64,000 nt of DNA, taken from Paludibacterium purpuratum (GTDB lineage Bacteria > Pseudomonadota > Gammaproteobacteria > Burkholderiales > Chromobacteriaceae). A program made the translations under genes and the position numbers. The notes beneath the pieces are model-generated. The model made no database searches. It saw nothing but the letters and a program-made list of their open reading frames with translations, and was not told the DNA's origin. This document shows positions 35,384 to 45,006 of this stretch, one piece after another (the stretch's first letter is position 1; each line of letters starts with the position of its first letter). Location: the NCBI RefSeq assembly GCF_004363805.1, contig NZ_SNZP01000006.1:1-64000 (forward strand), given 5' to 3'.

Positions 35384-37975
35384 TCAGACCTTAACCGACT
35401 CCGCCTCTTCGGCGTAATCGGTAATCTGATCGAAGTTCATATATCGATAAACCTCGCCAGCCTTTTGGTTGATGATACCGATATTCGCCTGGTACTCCTC
35501 GACGGTCGGAATCTTGCCAAGTTTGGAGCAGATCGCCGCCAATTCGGCCGAGCCGAGGAACACGTTGGTGTTCTTGCCCAAGCGGTTGGGGAAATTGCGG
35601 GTCGAAGTCGACATCACGGTGGCGCCCTCGCGCACTTGCGCCTGGTTACCCATGCACAACGAGCAGCCCGGCATTTCCAGACGCGCGCCGGCACGGCCCA
35701 GAATGCCGTAATACCCCTCTTCGGTCAGCTGCTTGGCATCCATCTTGGTCGGCGGCGCCACCCACAGCTTGACCGGGATATCGGCCTTGCCTTCCAGCAG
35801 TTGGCCGGCGGCGCGGAAGTGACCGATATTGGTCATGCACGAACCGATGAACACTTCGTCGATCTTGGTGCCGGCCACTTCGCTCATGAACTTCACGTCA
35901 TCCGGATCGTTCGGGCAAGCCACGATCGGCTCCTTGACGTCCGCCAGGTCGATCTCGATCACCGCGGCGTATTCGGCATCGGCATCGGGCGCGAGCAGCG
36001 TGCCGTGGGCGATCCAGTCTTCCATTGCCTGGATACGGCGCGCCAGCGTGCGGGCATCTTGATAGCCGTTGGCGATCATCGACTTCATCAGCGTGATGTT
36101 GGAACGCATGTATTCGACGATCGGCGCCTTATTCAGGTGCACCGCGCAACCGGCGGCAGAGCGCTCGGCCGAGGCATCGGTCAGCTCGAATGCCTGTTCG
36201 ACTTTCAGCTCGGGCAAGCCTTCGATCTCCAAAATACGCCCGGAGAAGATGTTCTTCTTGCCGGCCTTGGCCACCGTCAGCAGGCCCTGCTTAATCGCAT
36301 ACAGCGGAATGGCATTGACCAGATCGCGCAAGGTCACGCCCGGCTGCAGTTGCCCCTTGAAGCGCACCAGCACCGATTCCGGCATATCGAGCGGCATCAC
36401 GCCGGTCGCGGCGGCAAAGGCCACCAGGCCGGAACCGGCCGGGAAGGAAATGCCGATGGGGAAGCGGGTATGGGAATCGCCGCCGGTGCCGACGGTATCC
36501 GGCAGCAACAGGCGGTTGAGCCAGCTGTGGATCACGCCATCGCCCGGTCGCAACGACACGCCGCCGCGACTGGAGATGAAGGTCGGCAATTCCTTGTGCA
36601 TTTTGACATCGACCGGCTTCGGATAAGCGGCGGTATGACAGAAGGACTGCATCACCAGATCGGCGGAGAAGCCCAGGCAAGCCAGATCCTTCAATTCGTC
36701 GCGCGTCATCGGGCCGGTGGTGTCTTGCGAGCCCACGGTGGTCATCTTCGGTTCGCAATAGGTCCCCGGACGCATGCCGCGGCCTTCCGGCAGGCCACAG
36801 GCGCGGCCAACCATTTTCTGAGCCAGCGTGAAGCCTCGGCCGGAGTCGACCGGCGACTTGGGCAGGCGGAAAGTCTCGGAAGCGGGCAAGCCCAGCGCTT
36901 CGCGCGCCTTAGCCGTCAAGCCGCGGCCGATGATCAAGTTAATGCGGCCGCCGGCGCGCACCTCATCCAGAATCACTTCGCTCTTGAGCTTGAACTCGGC
37001 AACGACAGCGCCGTTTTTCTCGATCTTGCCGCTATACGGGAAGATGTCGATCACATCGCCCATCTCCAAGGTCGACACATCGACTTCGATCGGCAGCGCG
37101 CCGGAGTCCTCTTGGGTATTGAAGAAGATCGGCGCGATCTTGCCGCCGAGCGTCACGCCGCCGAAACGCTTGTTCGGTACAAACGGAATGTCCTGGCCGG
37201 TCGCCCACACCACCGAGTTGGTCGCCGACTTGCGCGACGAACCGGTGCCGACCACGTCGCCGACATAGGCCACCAGATGGCCCTTTTTCTTCAGGTCGTC
37301 GATGAACTGGATCGGGCCGCGCTTGCCATCCTCCTCAGGCACGAAGGGCGCGCCGGGACGGGTATTCTTGAGCATGGCCAGGTAGTGCAGCGGAATATCC
37401 GGCCGACTCCAGGCATCCGGCGCCGGCGACAGGTCGTCGGTGTTGGTCTCGCCCGGTACTTTGAACACGCTGACGGTGATTTTTTGCGCCACTTCCGGGC
37501 GCGAGGTGAACCACTCGGCATCCGCCCAGGACTGGATCACGGCGCGCGCCACGGCGTTGCCGCGATCCATCTTTTCCTTCACGTCGTGGAAAGCGTCGAA
37601 CATCAGCAGGGTTTTCTTCAGTGCGTCCCCCGCCACCGCGGCGACTTCGGCATCGTCGAGCAGGTCGATCAACGGCTTGATGTTGTAGCCACCGAGCATG
37701 GTGCCCAGCAGTTCGGTCGCGCGGATGCGGGAGAGCAGCGGGCTTTTGACGCCGCCCTCGGCCACGGCGGCCAGGAACGAAGCCTTGACGCGCGCGGCAT
37801 CGTCCACGCCCGGCGGCACGCGATAGGTGATCAGCTCGACTAAAGCTTGTTCCTCGCCCTTAGGCGGGTTTTTCAGCAGTTCGACCAGTTCTTCAACCTG
37901 CTTCGCTGTGAGCGGCAGGGGCGGAATGCCCAGCGCAGCGCGCTCGGCAACATGCAGACGGTAGGCTTCTAACAT
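35384..37975 (-). CDS. acnB: aconitate hydratase B
   Basis: [4Fe-4S] enzyme of the TCA cycle; in several bacteria AcnB also hydrates 2-methyl-cis-aconitate. The 863-aa protein has the AcnB order with the N-terminal HEAT-like domain and swivel domain before the catalytic part, and cluster Cys residues in [13 protein letters not shown] and [13 protein letters not shown] chose the ATG at 37975, with AGAAGG 8 nt upstream and the AcnB start [15 protein letters not shown]; the frame is open 138 bp further. It is divergent from a LysR regulator and could complete the methylcitrate cycle with prpBCD. Confidence 0.97.
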   Translation of the reverse strand: MLEAYRLHVAERAALGIPPLPLTAKQVEELVELLKNPPKGEEQALVELITYRVPPGVDDAARVKASFLAAVAEGGVKSPLLSRIRATELLGTMLGGYNIKPLIDLLDDAEVAAVAGDALKKTLLMFDAFHDVKEKMDRGNAVARAVIQSWADAEWFTSRPEVAQKITVSVFKVPGETNTDDLSPAPDAWSRPDIPLHYLAMLKNTRPGAPFVPEEDGKRGPIQFIDDLKKKGHLVAYVGDVVGTGSSRKSATNSVVWATGQDIPFVPNKRFGGVTLGGKIAPIFFNTQEDSGALPIEVDVSTLEMGDVIDIFPYSGKIEKNGAVVAEFKLKSEVILDEVRAGGRINLIIGRGLTAKAREALGLPASETFRLPKSPVDSGRGFTLAQKMVGRACGLPEGRGMRPGTYCEPKMTTVGSQDTTGPMTRDELKDLACLGFSADLVMQSFCHTAAYPKPVDVKMHKELPTFISSRGGVSLRPGDGVIHSWLNRLLLPDTVGTGGDSHTRFPIGISFPAGSGLVAFAAATGVMPLDMPESVLVRFKGQLQPGVTLRDLVNAIPLYAIKQGLLTVAKAGKKNIFSGRILEIEGLPELKVEQAFELTDASAERSAAGCAVHLNKAPIVEYMRSNITLMKSMIANGYQDARTLARRIQAMEDWIAHGTLLAPDADAEYAAVIEIDLADVKEPIVACPNDPDDVKFMSEVAGTKIDEVFIGSCMTNIGHFRAAGQLLEGKADIPVKLWVAPPTKMDAKQLTEEGYYGILGRAGARLEMPGCSLCMGNQAQVREGATVMSTSTRNFPNRLGKNTNVFLGSAELAAICSKLGKIPTVEEYQANIGIINQKAGEVYRYMNFDQITDYAEEAESVKV

Positions 37976-38138
37976 GACATGGACCTTCTTTGCTGTGGTT
38001 GGCCGGCACGCTGGGTCCGGCGTATCGTCGATTCTGCGCATCCACCGGATCGTTGCCGACCCGATAATTATGCTTTTGTAGTGCCTGAAGATTACGCCTT
38101 TCACAGCCAGCATTCAAACGAGTATTCGCCACAAGCAC

Positions 38139-38155
38139 TGTGAGATAAAATCACA
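38139..38155. promoter_or_regulatory. TGTGA-N7-TCACA dyad at the LysR gene start
   Basis: Five-bp perfect arms separated by 7 bp end 2 bp before the ATG of the LysR gene. The centre contains TAAAAT, a possible -10. The site could serve autoregulation by the LysR protein or resemble a CRP site with one extra spacer base. Confidence 0.4.
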
Positions 38156-38157
38156 GC

Positions 38158-39036
38158 ATGAACACTTACCCACCACTCAACTCCTTGCGGGTTTTCGAGG
38201 CCGCGGCAAGGTTGGAAAGCTTTTCCGCCGCTGCCAGCGAGCTATTCGTCACCCATGGCGCTGTGAGCAAACAGATTAAGCAATTGGAAGACTGGCTGGG
38301 CATGACGCTGTTCGAGCGCAGCGGCGGCCGGGTGCGCTTGAGCGATGCCGGTTGGCGCTACCTGGTGCAGGTGCAAGACGGTCTCGATCTGATCGCCAAT
38401 GCCACGGCGCAACTGCAGCAGCCTAACCGCCAGCGACGGCTATCGATCAATTCGACGCCGACCTTCGCCAGCTACTGGCTGCTGCCGCGCCTATCCGGTT
38501 TTCGCGAGCACTTTCCCGATCTGGAACTGCACCTGGTCACCTCGGATCGGGATATCCGCCGCCTGGACGCACCATTCGACATTGCCATTCGTCGCGGCCC
38601 GGGCGACTGGCCGGGTCACATCGCCCGGCCATTCCTAAAAGAGTGGGAGCTGCCGCTGGCAAGCCCTGCGCTGCTCGCCAAGCTACCGATCGGCGCGCCG
38701 GCCGACCTGGCGGCGCACACCCTGTTGCACGCCGATACCCGCCCGACCGCCTGGCCGCGCTGGTTGACGCTGGCCGGCGTGGCCGATCTCAAGCCGGCGG
38801 GCGGCATGCAGTTCGACCGCTTTTCGCTGGCGCTGCAGGCGGCCTGCGATGGTCTGGGCGTCGTACTCGGCCCGTTGCCCATGGCGCAGCGCCTGCTCGA
38901 CCAGGGACTGCTGGTGGCGCCGTTGGCCAATCCGGTGGTTCCCGTGCGCGATTTCTGTTGGATCGTACCGCGCGCCGGCAGCGACGACCCGACGGTCACA
39001 GCCTTCTGCCGCTGGCTGGAGGAGTCGGGTCAATGA
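38158..39036 (+). CDS. LysR family transcriptional regulator (GcvA-like)
   Basis: A 292-aa regulator with an N-terminal winged helix (residues 1-65; LRVFEAAARLESFSAAASEL, VSKQIKQLEDWLG shown in part) and a two-lobe effector domain (SINSTPTFASYWLLPRL near 95). The pattern resembles GcvA/AmpR-type members. It is divergent from acnB across 182 bp, so acnB or the regulator itself is a plausible target. No Shine-Dalgarno precedes the ATG, and a possible -10 would make the mRNA leaderless. Effector unknown. Confidence 0.9.
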   Translation: MNTYPPLNSLRVFEAAARLESFSAAASELFVTHGAVSKQIKQLEDWLGMTLFERSGGRVRLSDAGWRYLVQVQDGLDLIANATAQLQQPNRQRRLSINSTPTFASYWLLPRLSGFREHFPDLELHLVTSDRDIRRLDAPFDIAIRRGPGDWPGHIARPFLKEWELPLASPALLAKLPIGAPADLAAHTLLHADTRPTAWPRWLTLAGVADLKPAGGMQFDRFSLALQAACDGLGVVLGPLPMAQRLLDQGLLVAPLANPVVPVRDFCWIVPRAGSDDPTVTAFCRWLEESGQ

Positions 39037-39059
39037 TCCCGGGCGCGTCGACATTGCGC

Positions 39060-39065
39060 TATAAT
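39060..39065 (+). promoter_or_regulatory. possible fbp promoter (-10 element)
   Basis: A perfect TATAAT lies 60 bp before the fbp start. No good -35 is found at 16-18 bp, so the promoter would need an activator or another feature. Confidence 0.35.
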
Positions 39066-39125
39066 CCTGGCCACTTAGGGTCTGTAAGCTAATTTTTTCC
39101 GCCGCGACACTACACAAGGAATGTC

Positions 39126-40127
39126 ATGAGCCGCATCACACTCTCCCGTTTTCTGATCGAGCAGCAACGCAAAGCCGGTACGCTACCGCCCGATCTGCGC
39201 CTGTTGATCGAAACCATCGCGCGCGCTTGCAAGGCCATCAGCTTCTCCGTCAACAAAGGGGCGCTGGCCGGCGTGCTGGGCGAGGCGGGAACAGGCAACA
39301 TCCAGGGCGAAGCGCAAAAGAAAATGGACGTGATCGCCAACGATTACCTGCTCGACGCCAACGAGTGGGGCGGCAACCTGGCCGCCATGGCATCGGAAGA
39401 AATGGAGTTGCCGTATCACATTCCCGGCGAATACCCGAAGGGCGATTACCTGCTGTTGTTCGATCCGCTCGACGGCTCGTCCAACATCGACGTCAACATC
39501 ACCGTCGGCACCATTTTTTCGATCCTGCATAACCCGAACGGCAATCTGGCGCCACGCGAAACGCACTTCTTGCAAAAAGGCAGCGCACAAGTCGCCGCCG
39601 GCTACACCATCTACGGGCCGCAAACCATGCTGGTGCTGACCTTCGGCAACGGCGTGCACGGCTTCACGCTCGATCGCGAGCAAGGCAGTTTCGTCTTGAC
39701 CCACCCCGATATGCACGTACCGGCGGCCACTGGCGAGTTCGCCATCAACATGTCGAACCAGCGCCATTGGGAAGCCCCGGTCAAACGCTATATCGACGAG
39801 CTCCTGGCCGGCAAGACCGGCCCGCGCGGCCGCGACTTCAACATGCGCTGGGTGGCATCGATGGTGGCCGAGGTGCATCGCATCCTGACGCGCGGCGGCA
39901 TCTTCATGTATCCGCGCGATGCGCGCGAACCGGAAAAACCGGGCAAGCTGCGCCTGATGTACGAAGGCAACCCGATGGCCTTCATCATCGAACAAGCCGG
40001 CGGCCTGGCCACCAACGGTCAGCAACGCATCCTGGATATCCAGCCCACGGGCCTGCACGAGCGGGTCGCGGTATTCCTCGGCTCAAGCGAAGAAGTCGAG
40101 ATCGTCACCGGCTACCATCAGGCATAA
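39126..40127 (+). CDS. fbp: fructose-1,6-bisphosphatase, class I
   Basis: Gluconeogenic enzyme hydrolysing fructose 1,6-bisphosphate to fructose 6-phosphate. The 333-aa protein has the metal-binding signature [12 protein letters not shown] near residue 115 and the substrate-binding [21 protein letters not shown] in part (residues ~275-295). Length is typical of class I enzymes. AAGGA lies before the ATG. A GC-rich hairpin follows. Gluconeogenesis fits growth on propionate via prpBCD. Confidence 0.97.
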   Translation: MSRITLSRFLIEQQRKAGTLPPDLRLLIETIARACKAISFSVNKGALAGVLGEAGTGNIQGEAQKKMDVIANDYLLDANEWGGNLAAMASEEMELPYHIPGEYPKGDYLLLFDPLDGSSNIDVNITVGTIFSILHNPNGNLAPRETHFLQKGSAQVAAGYTIYGPQTMLVLTFGNGVHGFTLDREQGSFVLTHPDMHVPAATGEFAINMSNQRHWEAPVKRYIDELLAGKTGPRGRDFNMRWVASMVAEVHRILTRGGIFMYPRDAREPEKPGKLRLMYEGNPMAFIIEQAGGLATNGQQRILDIQPTGLHERVAVFLGSSEEVEIVTGYHQA

Positions 40128-40140
40128 CGGCCGCCATTGC

Positions 40141-40164
40141 CCCGCCGGCCCTCCGGCTGGCGGG
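40141..40164 (+). terminator. possible hairpin after fbp
   Basis: Ten-nt arms (40141-40150 and 40155-40164) pair with one G-T wobble around CTCC, 14 nt after the fbp stop. No T run, so termination is uncertain. Confidence 0.4.
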
Positions 40165-40272
40165 AGCCCCCCATCAAATGACTTGCATGACTTAAATCAG
40201 TCTTTACTGTTGGCGCATGCAGTATGCTGAGCTACATTCATCAAAAGAACACGATTGGCAGGGGGGACGGCC

Positions 40273-41073
40273 ATGCTGGAAGTGGAACACCTGATTGTTG
40301 CGCTGGTTGAGCCTTCTCACGTGCAAGCGCAGATCATCAAGGCGGCACTCGCCGAACGCGGCATCGACCAGGTCACCGTCTACGAAACCGGCGCCGACCT
40401 GTTTACAGCCCTCGCCGTCAAATTGCCCGACCTGGTATTCAGCGCCTTGTACCTGTCCGACATGACCGGCACCGACCTGGTCTACACCTTGCGCGACACG
40501 CCAGCCTGGGCCGACCTGCCGTTCATCCTGATCTCCAGCGAGACCAACCCTTATTATCTCGACCCGGTGCGCCAGGCCGGCACCATGGCCATCCTGCCCA
40601 AGCCGTTCAGCCAGGCCCAACTGACCATGGCGCTAGGCAATACGCTCGATTTCCTCAACGCCGAACAGCTCGACAACGACAGCGCCGACGACTTCGCCGA
40701 CCTGGTGGTGCTATTGGTCGACGACAGCAGCACTGCGCGCCGTCATGTACGCACCATCCTGGAAAAAATCGGCTTCGAGAAAATCTTCGAGGCCAACAAC
40801 GGCCTGGAGGCCATTCCGCTGATCAACAGCCAGTTGTTCGACCTGGTCTTCACCGACTACAACATGCCGCAGATGGATGGCCGGGCACTGGTCGAATACA
40901 TCCGCAAGGAAAGCATGCAAAGCTCGGTGCCGATCCTCATGGTGTCGAGCGAGGACAACCAAGGCCGTCTGGCCGCCGTCGAAGCGGCCGGGGTATCGGC
41001 CATTTGCGACAAGCCGTTCGGCACCGAGGTCGTGCGCAAACTGGTTGGTCAATTACTGGCGAATCGCGAATAG
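40273..41073 (+). CDS. tandem receiver-domain protein with a pseudo-receiver
   Basis: A 266-aa protein made of two CheY-like domains and no output domain. The second (residues ~145-264) has acidic pair D150-D151, phospho-acceptor D195 in FTDYNMPQMDG and K247 in CDKPF. In the first (~5-125), the aligned acceptor position is Ala58 (FSALYLSDMTG), so it cannot be phosphorylated there, though K110 remains. I start at the ATG at 40273, with a G-rich ribosome site; the frame opens with TTG at 40255. No histidine kinase is adjacent. Confidence 0.88.
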   Translation: MLEVEHLIVALVEPSHVQAQIIKAALAERGIDQVTVYETGADLFTALAVKLPDLVFSALYLSDMTGTDLVYTLRDTPAWADLPFILISSETNPYYLDPVRQAGTMAILPKPFSQAQLTMALGNTLDFLNAEQLDNDSADDFADLVVLLVDDSSTARRHVRTILEKIGFEKIFEANNGLEAIPLINSQLFDLVFTDYNMPQMDGRALVEYIRKESMQSSVPILMVSSEDNQGRLAAVEAAGVSAICDKPFGTEVVRKLVGQLLANRE

Positions 41074-41082
41074 CATGTCGCC

Positions 41083-41105
41083 GTGCGCGGCGCCACGCCG
41101 CGCAC
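41083..41105 (+). terminator. possible hairpin after the double-receiver gene
   Basis: A perfect 10-bp stem (41083-41092 with 41096-41105) with a 3-nt loop lies 9 nt after the stop codon. The following bases are pyrimidine-rich but not a T run. Confidence 0.45.
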
Positions 41106-41173
41106 AGCTTGCTTCTTCACTTTAGACACCCATAAAGAATCAGTCACTTATAAAGCATTTTTTTTCATTTCGC

Positions 41174-41202
41174 TTGCCAGGCGGTTTTATTTAGCGTATC
41201 TT
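41174..41202 (+). promoter_or_regulatory. putative rhlE promoter
   Basis: TTGCCA (41174-41179), 17-bp spacer, TATCTT (41197-41202). It would give a leader of about 240 nt. The rest of the 41106-41451 gap has no convincing gene; small frames on both strands lack homologues I can recognise. Confidence 0.4.
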
Positions 41203-41451
41203 CCCATTCCTTGCATTTCGCCGTGCGACCTCTTCAAGTTTCTTCTGCCCGGCGGACCCTGCTGTATTCATCGTCCCTGACCGTTTTCCAGGCTTCGTCC
41301 ACGAGATGTCCCATCTTCGGACCGTTGTTGTTCGCCGCTTGCCAGGTTGGTGCCGATGAGCCATGTGGCTATTCAAACATCCAAATGAAGCCACACAACC
41401 TGCCTCCCCAGGCCAAGTGACTACCGGACACCTCCGGTTCGAAAGGACATC

Positions 41452-42753
41452 ATGACGTTTTCCGATCTGGGCATTTCGCCCCTGATTCTCCGTGCCATCA
41501 CCGACGCCGGCTATACCGAGCCGACCGCGGTTCAAGCCGAGTCCATCCCGGCCGCCCTGGCAGGCGAGGATCTGCTGGTTTCGGCGCAGACCGGTAGCGG
41601 CAAGACCGCGGCCTTCCTGCTGCCGGCGCTGGTCAAGCTGACCGAGCGCTCTTCCGCGTCGGGCAAAGGCCCGCGCGTACTGGTTCTCACCCCGACGCGC
41701 GAACTGGCGCAACAAGTGGAAAAGAACGCCACCGAATACGGTACGCATCTGCGCTGGCTGCGCACGGTCTGCCTGGTCGGCGGCGCCTCCTTCGGCTATC
41801 AAGTACGCGCCATGTCGCGCCCGGTCGACATCATGGTCGCCACCCCGGGTCGCCTGATGGATCACATGCGCCAAGGCCGCGTCGATTTCTCGCGCTTGGA
41901 AATGCTGGTCCTGGACGAAGCCGACCGCATGCTGGACATGGGCTTCATCGAAGATATCGAAACCATCGTACGCGCCACGCCGGAATCGCGTCAGACGGTC
42001 ATGTTCTCCGCCACGCTCGACGGCGTGGTCGGCAAACTTGCCGAAAAACTGACGCGCAATGCCCGTCGCGTCGAGATCGCTCGCGCGGAAAGCGGCGGCA
42101 ACATCGAAGAACACCTGCTGTACGCCGACAATCAGGCGCACAAGGATCGTCTGCTCGATCACGTTCTGCGCGAAGCAGGCTTCGATCAAGCCGTAATCTT
42201 CACCGCCACCAAGGTCGGTGCCGAGGAATTGGCCGACAAACTGACCGACCAAGGCTTCTCCGCCGCTTGCCTGCATGGCGACATGCCGCAAAACTGGCGC
42301 AATCGCACCCTGAACGACCTGCGCCGCGGTCGCATCAAGGTGCTGGTGGCGACCGACGTCGCCGCACGCGGCATCGACGTGCCGACCATCGACCTGGTCG
42401 TCAATTACGACCTGCCGAAGCAGGCGGAAGACTACGTGCACCGTATCGGCCGTACCGGTCGTGCCGGCCGTGACGGCGTGGCCATCACCATGTCGGAAAC
42501 CAAGGAATTCCACCGCGTGCGCCGCATCGAGCAATACCTGAAGCGCAAGATCACCGAAGGTGTCGTCGAGGGTCTGGAACCGACCCGTCGCCCGCCCAAG
42601 GGTGGCAATGGCAACCAACGTCGCAACGCCAACGGCGGCAATGGCCAACGTCGCCCGCACGGCAACGGTAACGGCGGCAGCGGTTATGGCGGCCAGCGCA
42701 AGCCCGGCAACGGCTACGGCAAGCGCGCCCCGCGCCAGCAAAGCGCCGGTTAA
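41452..42753 (+). CDS. rhlE: DEAD-box RNA helicase RhlE
   Basis: A 433-aa ATP-dependent RNA helicase linked to ribosome assembly and RNA decay. Q motif (EPTAVQAESIPAAL), Walker A AQTGSGKTAA, DEAD in VLDEADRMLDMG, SAT and HRIGRTGRAG are present. After about residue 380 the chain becomes a low-complexity Gly/Asn/Arg tail (repeats of NGGNGQRR type), likely an RNA-binding, disordered extension. GAAAGGA lies before the ATG. A long leader separates it from its possible promoter. It shares a bidirectional terminator with the convergent aminotransferase gene. Confidence 0.93.
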   Translation: MTFSDLGISPLILRAITDAGYTEPTAVQAESIPAALAGEDLLVSAQTGSGKTAAFLLPALVKLTERSSASGKGPRVLVLTPTRELAQQVEKNATEYGTHLRWLRTVCLVGGASFGYQVRAMSRPVDIMVATPGRLMDHMRQGRVDFSRLEMLVLDEADRMLDMGFIEDIETIVRATPESRQTVMFSATLDGVVGKLAEKLTRNARRVEIARAESGGNIEEHLLYADNQAHKDRLLDHVLREAGFDQAVIFTATKVGAEELADKLTDQGFSAACLHGDMPQNWRNRTLNDLRRGRIKVLVATDVAARGIDVPTIDLVVNYDLPKQAEDYVHRIGRTGRAGRDGVAITMSETKEFHRVRRIEQYLKRKITEGVVEGLEPTRRPPKGGNGNQRRNANGGNGQRRPHGNGNGGSGYGGQRKPGNGYGKRAPRQQSAG

Positions 42754-42788
42754 GCCCAGGCCGCACCGTCCGCCAAGGCGGGCCAAAC

Positions 42789-42821
42789 AAAACGCCGCGA
42801 GTTCACACTCGCGGCGTTTTT
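42789..42821. terminator. bidirectional terminator between rhlE and the aminotransferase
   Basis: Fourteen-bp perfect stem (42789-42802 with 42807-42820) and a 4-nt loop. The plus-strand side ends in five T; the minus-strand side ends in TTTTGTTT. It serves both convergent genes. Confidence 0.88.
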
Positions 42822-42835
42822 GTTGCACCGCTTCG

Positions 42836-43825
42836 TCATGCGCACAGCCGACGCAACGCGGTCAAATAGGATTGCACCGCCTCGTAACTCCCGACACTCA
42901 CCCGGCACCAGCCTGGCAGCGGAAAGGCCAGCAGGAAACCTTGCGAGCGCATCCGGGCCTGGAACGATACTGTATCGCCCGGCACCGCGTGCAGCACGAA
43001 ATTCGTCGGCCCGCTGCGGTAGCGGATTCTCAACTCGACCAAGCCCGTCAATAGCGCTTCACGCGCCACATCCAGCAAAAACCGCGCTTGATCGAGCCAA
43101 CTGTCATCCTCCAGCGCATCGAGCGCGGCCAACAAACCGGGCAAATTCAAACCGGCTGCCAATGGCGCGCCAAGGCGCGAAAGCAGCGGCCGGTCGCCCG
43201 ACACGCCGTAACCGATGCGCAGGCCAGCCATGCCGCGCGCCTTGGAGAAGGTACGCAATACCATCAGGTTGGGCGGAAGCGCCGACTGCCGGCCAATCAG
43301 GGAGTGTTGCGCATGATCGGGCATGAACTCGATATAGGCCTCGTCGACAATGAAAAACACCTGCGTGCCGGCGCTTGCCACCCAGCGCAACAAGGCGTCG
43401 CGCGCGAAGACTTCGCCAGTCAGCCCATCCGGATTGCTGAGATAAACCACGGCCGGCCCGGCGTGGCGCGCGACGCACTGTTGCAAACGCGCCAGATCCG
43501 GCCGCCCGTCCGCCGACGGCGCCACGGGAAAAGCCCGGGAAGGCGCGACAAAATCGGCGACCGGCGCATACACCGGCAAACCATAGAACAAGACGGCGTC
43601 GCCAAGGCTCAGCCGGTCGCCCAAGGCCGCCAGAAGAATGCTGGTCGAGCCGGCGCCGAGCAACAGCTGGTCGGCGGACTTGCCATGCAAACAGGCGAGC
43701 GCCTGTTGCAAACGCCCGATTTCGCGTCCGGGATAGCGCCAGCAGTCGTGGCTGGCTGCAACCAACTGCGCACGCGTCGCCGGGGAAAGGCAAAGATGGG
43801 TTTCGTTCCGGTGCAGCGGGAGCAT
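42836..43825 (-). CDS. HisC-like aminotransferase (class I/II)
   Basis: A 329-aa PLP-dependent fold-type I enzyme resembling histidinol-phosphate aminotransferase. The N-terminal HRNETHLCLSP parallels HisC's LNxNENP, the PLP-contacting Asp is in FIVDEAYIEF, and the PLP Lys is in RTFSKARGMAGLRIGY. The usual NPNNPTG reads NPDGLTG here. It stands alone, away from his genes, so it may act on another amino acid or phosphate ester. Length is slightly short for HisC (about 350). A bidirectional terminator follows. Confidence 0.82.
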   Translation of the reverse strand: MLPLHRNETHLCLSPATRAQLVAASHDCWRYPGREIGRLQQALACLHGKSADQLLLGAGSTSILLAALGDRLSLGDAVLFYGLPVYAPVADFVAPSRAFPVAPSADGRPDLARLQQCVARHAGPAVVYLSNPDGLTGEVFARDALLRWVASAGTQVFFIVDEAYIEFMPDHAQHSLIGRQSALPPNLMVLRTFSKARGMAGLRIGYGVSGDRPLLSRLGAPLAAGLNLPGLLAALDALEDDSWLDQARFLLDVAREALLTGLVELRIRYRSGPTNFVLHAVPGDTVSFQARMRSQGFLLAFPLPGWCRVSVGSYEAVQSYLTALRRLCA

Positions 43826-43936
43826 GGAACCCTCGGAGAAAATAGCCAGGGTTCATGATGGCCAGATCGGCGCGGCGCGAATAGCAAGCCACCAGGAAAA
43901 CACCACAACCTTACGCCGTTATAAGCATTTTCCTAC

Positions 43937-44944
43937 TCAGAGACCGTTTTCCGAAGAGACGAACTGCGTCAACTCGGCCAAGGCCGCGCGGCACACTCGC
44001 ACGGGCAGGATGACGCGCCGAACCGGCTCGCCGGGAGAGAGATGCAACTCTTCCATACATACCTGGGTACAATCGTCATCGCTCGCCTCGGCCTGTAGCA
44101 CCCCCATACGGTCGAGCTTGAGCGTTTCCTGCTCCAGGCGGAAATAATCCTGCGGATGCGACAGCATATGCGCGACCAATTCCAATAGGCCGGAAAGTTC
44201 GGTGACGCTACGCACTTCGCCTAGGCGTTCTTGTGCGCTGCTCTGGCGCCGCAACAGACCTTCTCGATCTTGCGGCAGGGAGTCGTCGGCCGGCATGGCG
44301 TCGATCAATACGGCATCGGGGCGAACCAGTGCGGTCAAACGCAAACGGATACGCGTCAACTCGCTTTCCAGATCGCTACGCTCCTTGGCGAGCAACTCCA
44401 GCCGGCGGGCGATAACCCGGGTAATGACATCCAGCCCGCGATCTGTGGCCCGCTGGCGCAAGGCATCGATGGACGGGCACGGCATCATCATGCGGTGATG
44501 GTCGAAGCTCACCACGATCTGTGCGACATCGCTGCGGATCTCGCCGTCGCGATTCGCCAAGCCGTAGCGCTGCGTGTCGGTGCGCTGCATCAAGAGCAAG
44601 GCCAGGGCCTCGTCCCCTTGCGACGGGGTATGAAAGAAATCCTGCAGCGTCTCGCAACGCATCAGCATGGCGAGCAGGCTCGCGGGAGAGGAAAAAAACA
44701 GACCTAGGCGCCTATCGAGGGTGAAGGCCAACAGGGACAGTTCCAACGGATCGGGCAAATCGCGAACCAGCGATGCGGCATAATCGCGGCTGATACGAAT
44801 CCCGGGCAACAACGCCTTGCGAAAACCGGGCAGCAGCGACAACCGGGCATCGGTCGCCGCCACCACGCGGTCGACCGCCTGCTGCTCGGCAGCACTCTGA
44901 GCCGACGCGGCACCAAACACCTTGTGAATCAGGGCGCTCAGCAT
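43937..44944 (-). CDS. conserved-looking protein of unknown function with coiled coil
   Basis: A 335-aa soluble protein that I do not recognise. The first 160 residues are helix-rich; residues ~165-215 form a likely coiled coil (RRLELLAKERSDLESELTRI), followed by a mixed C-terminal domain with EPVRRVILPVRV. No signal peptide or TM helix is visible. Codon use matches neighbouring genes, which supports it as real. It lies alone between the aminotransferase and the pseudouridine synthase, 62 bp downstream of the latter on the same strand. Confidence 0.65.
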   Translation of the reverse strand: MLSALIHKVFGAASAQSAAEQQAVDRVVAATDARLSLLPGFRKALLPGIRISRDYAASLVRDLPDPLELSLLAFTLDRRLGLFFSSPASLLAMLMRCETLQDFFHTPSQGDEALALLLMQRTDTQRYGLANRDGEIRSDVAQIVVSFDHHRMMMPCPSIDALRQRATDRGLDVITRVIARRLELLAKERSDLESELTRIRLRLTALVRPDAVLIDAMPADDSLPQDREGLLRRQSSAQERLGEVRSVTELSGLLELVAHMLSHPQDYFRLEQETLKLDRMGVLQAEASDDDCTQVCMEELHLSPGEPVRRVILPVRVCRAALAELTQFVSSENGL

Positions 44945-45006
44945 CTGTCATCCCATCCGAAAAGGTCGTCCGGGTTCAAGGCGCGGCAACCGGCCGCGCC
45001 ACCATG

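Noticed and set aside
35210-37843. 877-codon plus-strand frame antisense to acnB
   Set aside because: Shadow of acnB; it begins in the C-rich repeat region and shows no domain.
41191-42828. 545-codon minus-strand frame antisense to rhlE
   Set aside because: Mostly the reverse of rhlE. The last 40 codons, in the rhlE leader, look more protein-like (SAGQKKLEEVARRNARNGK), but there is no start nearby in that frame and no homologue I recognise.
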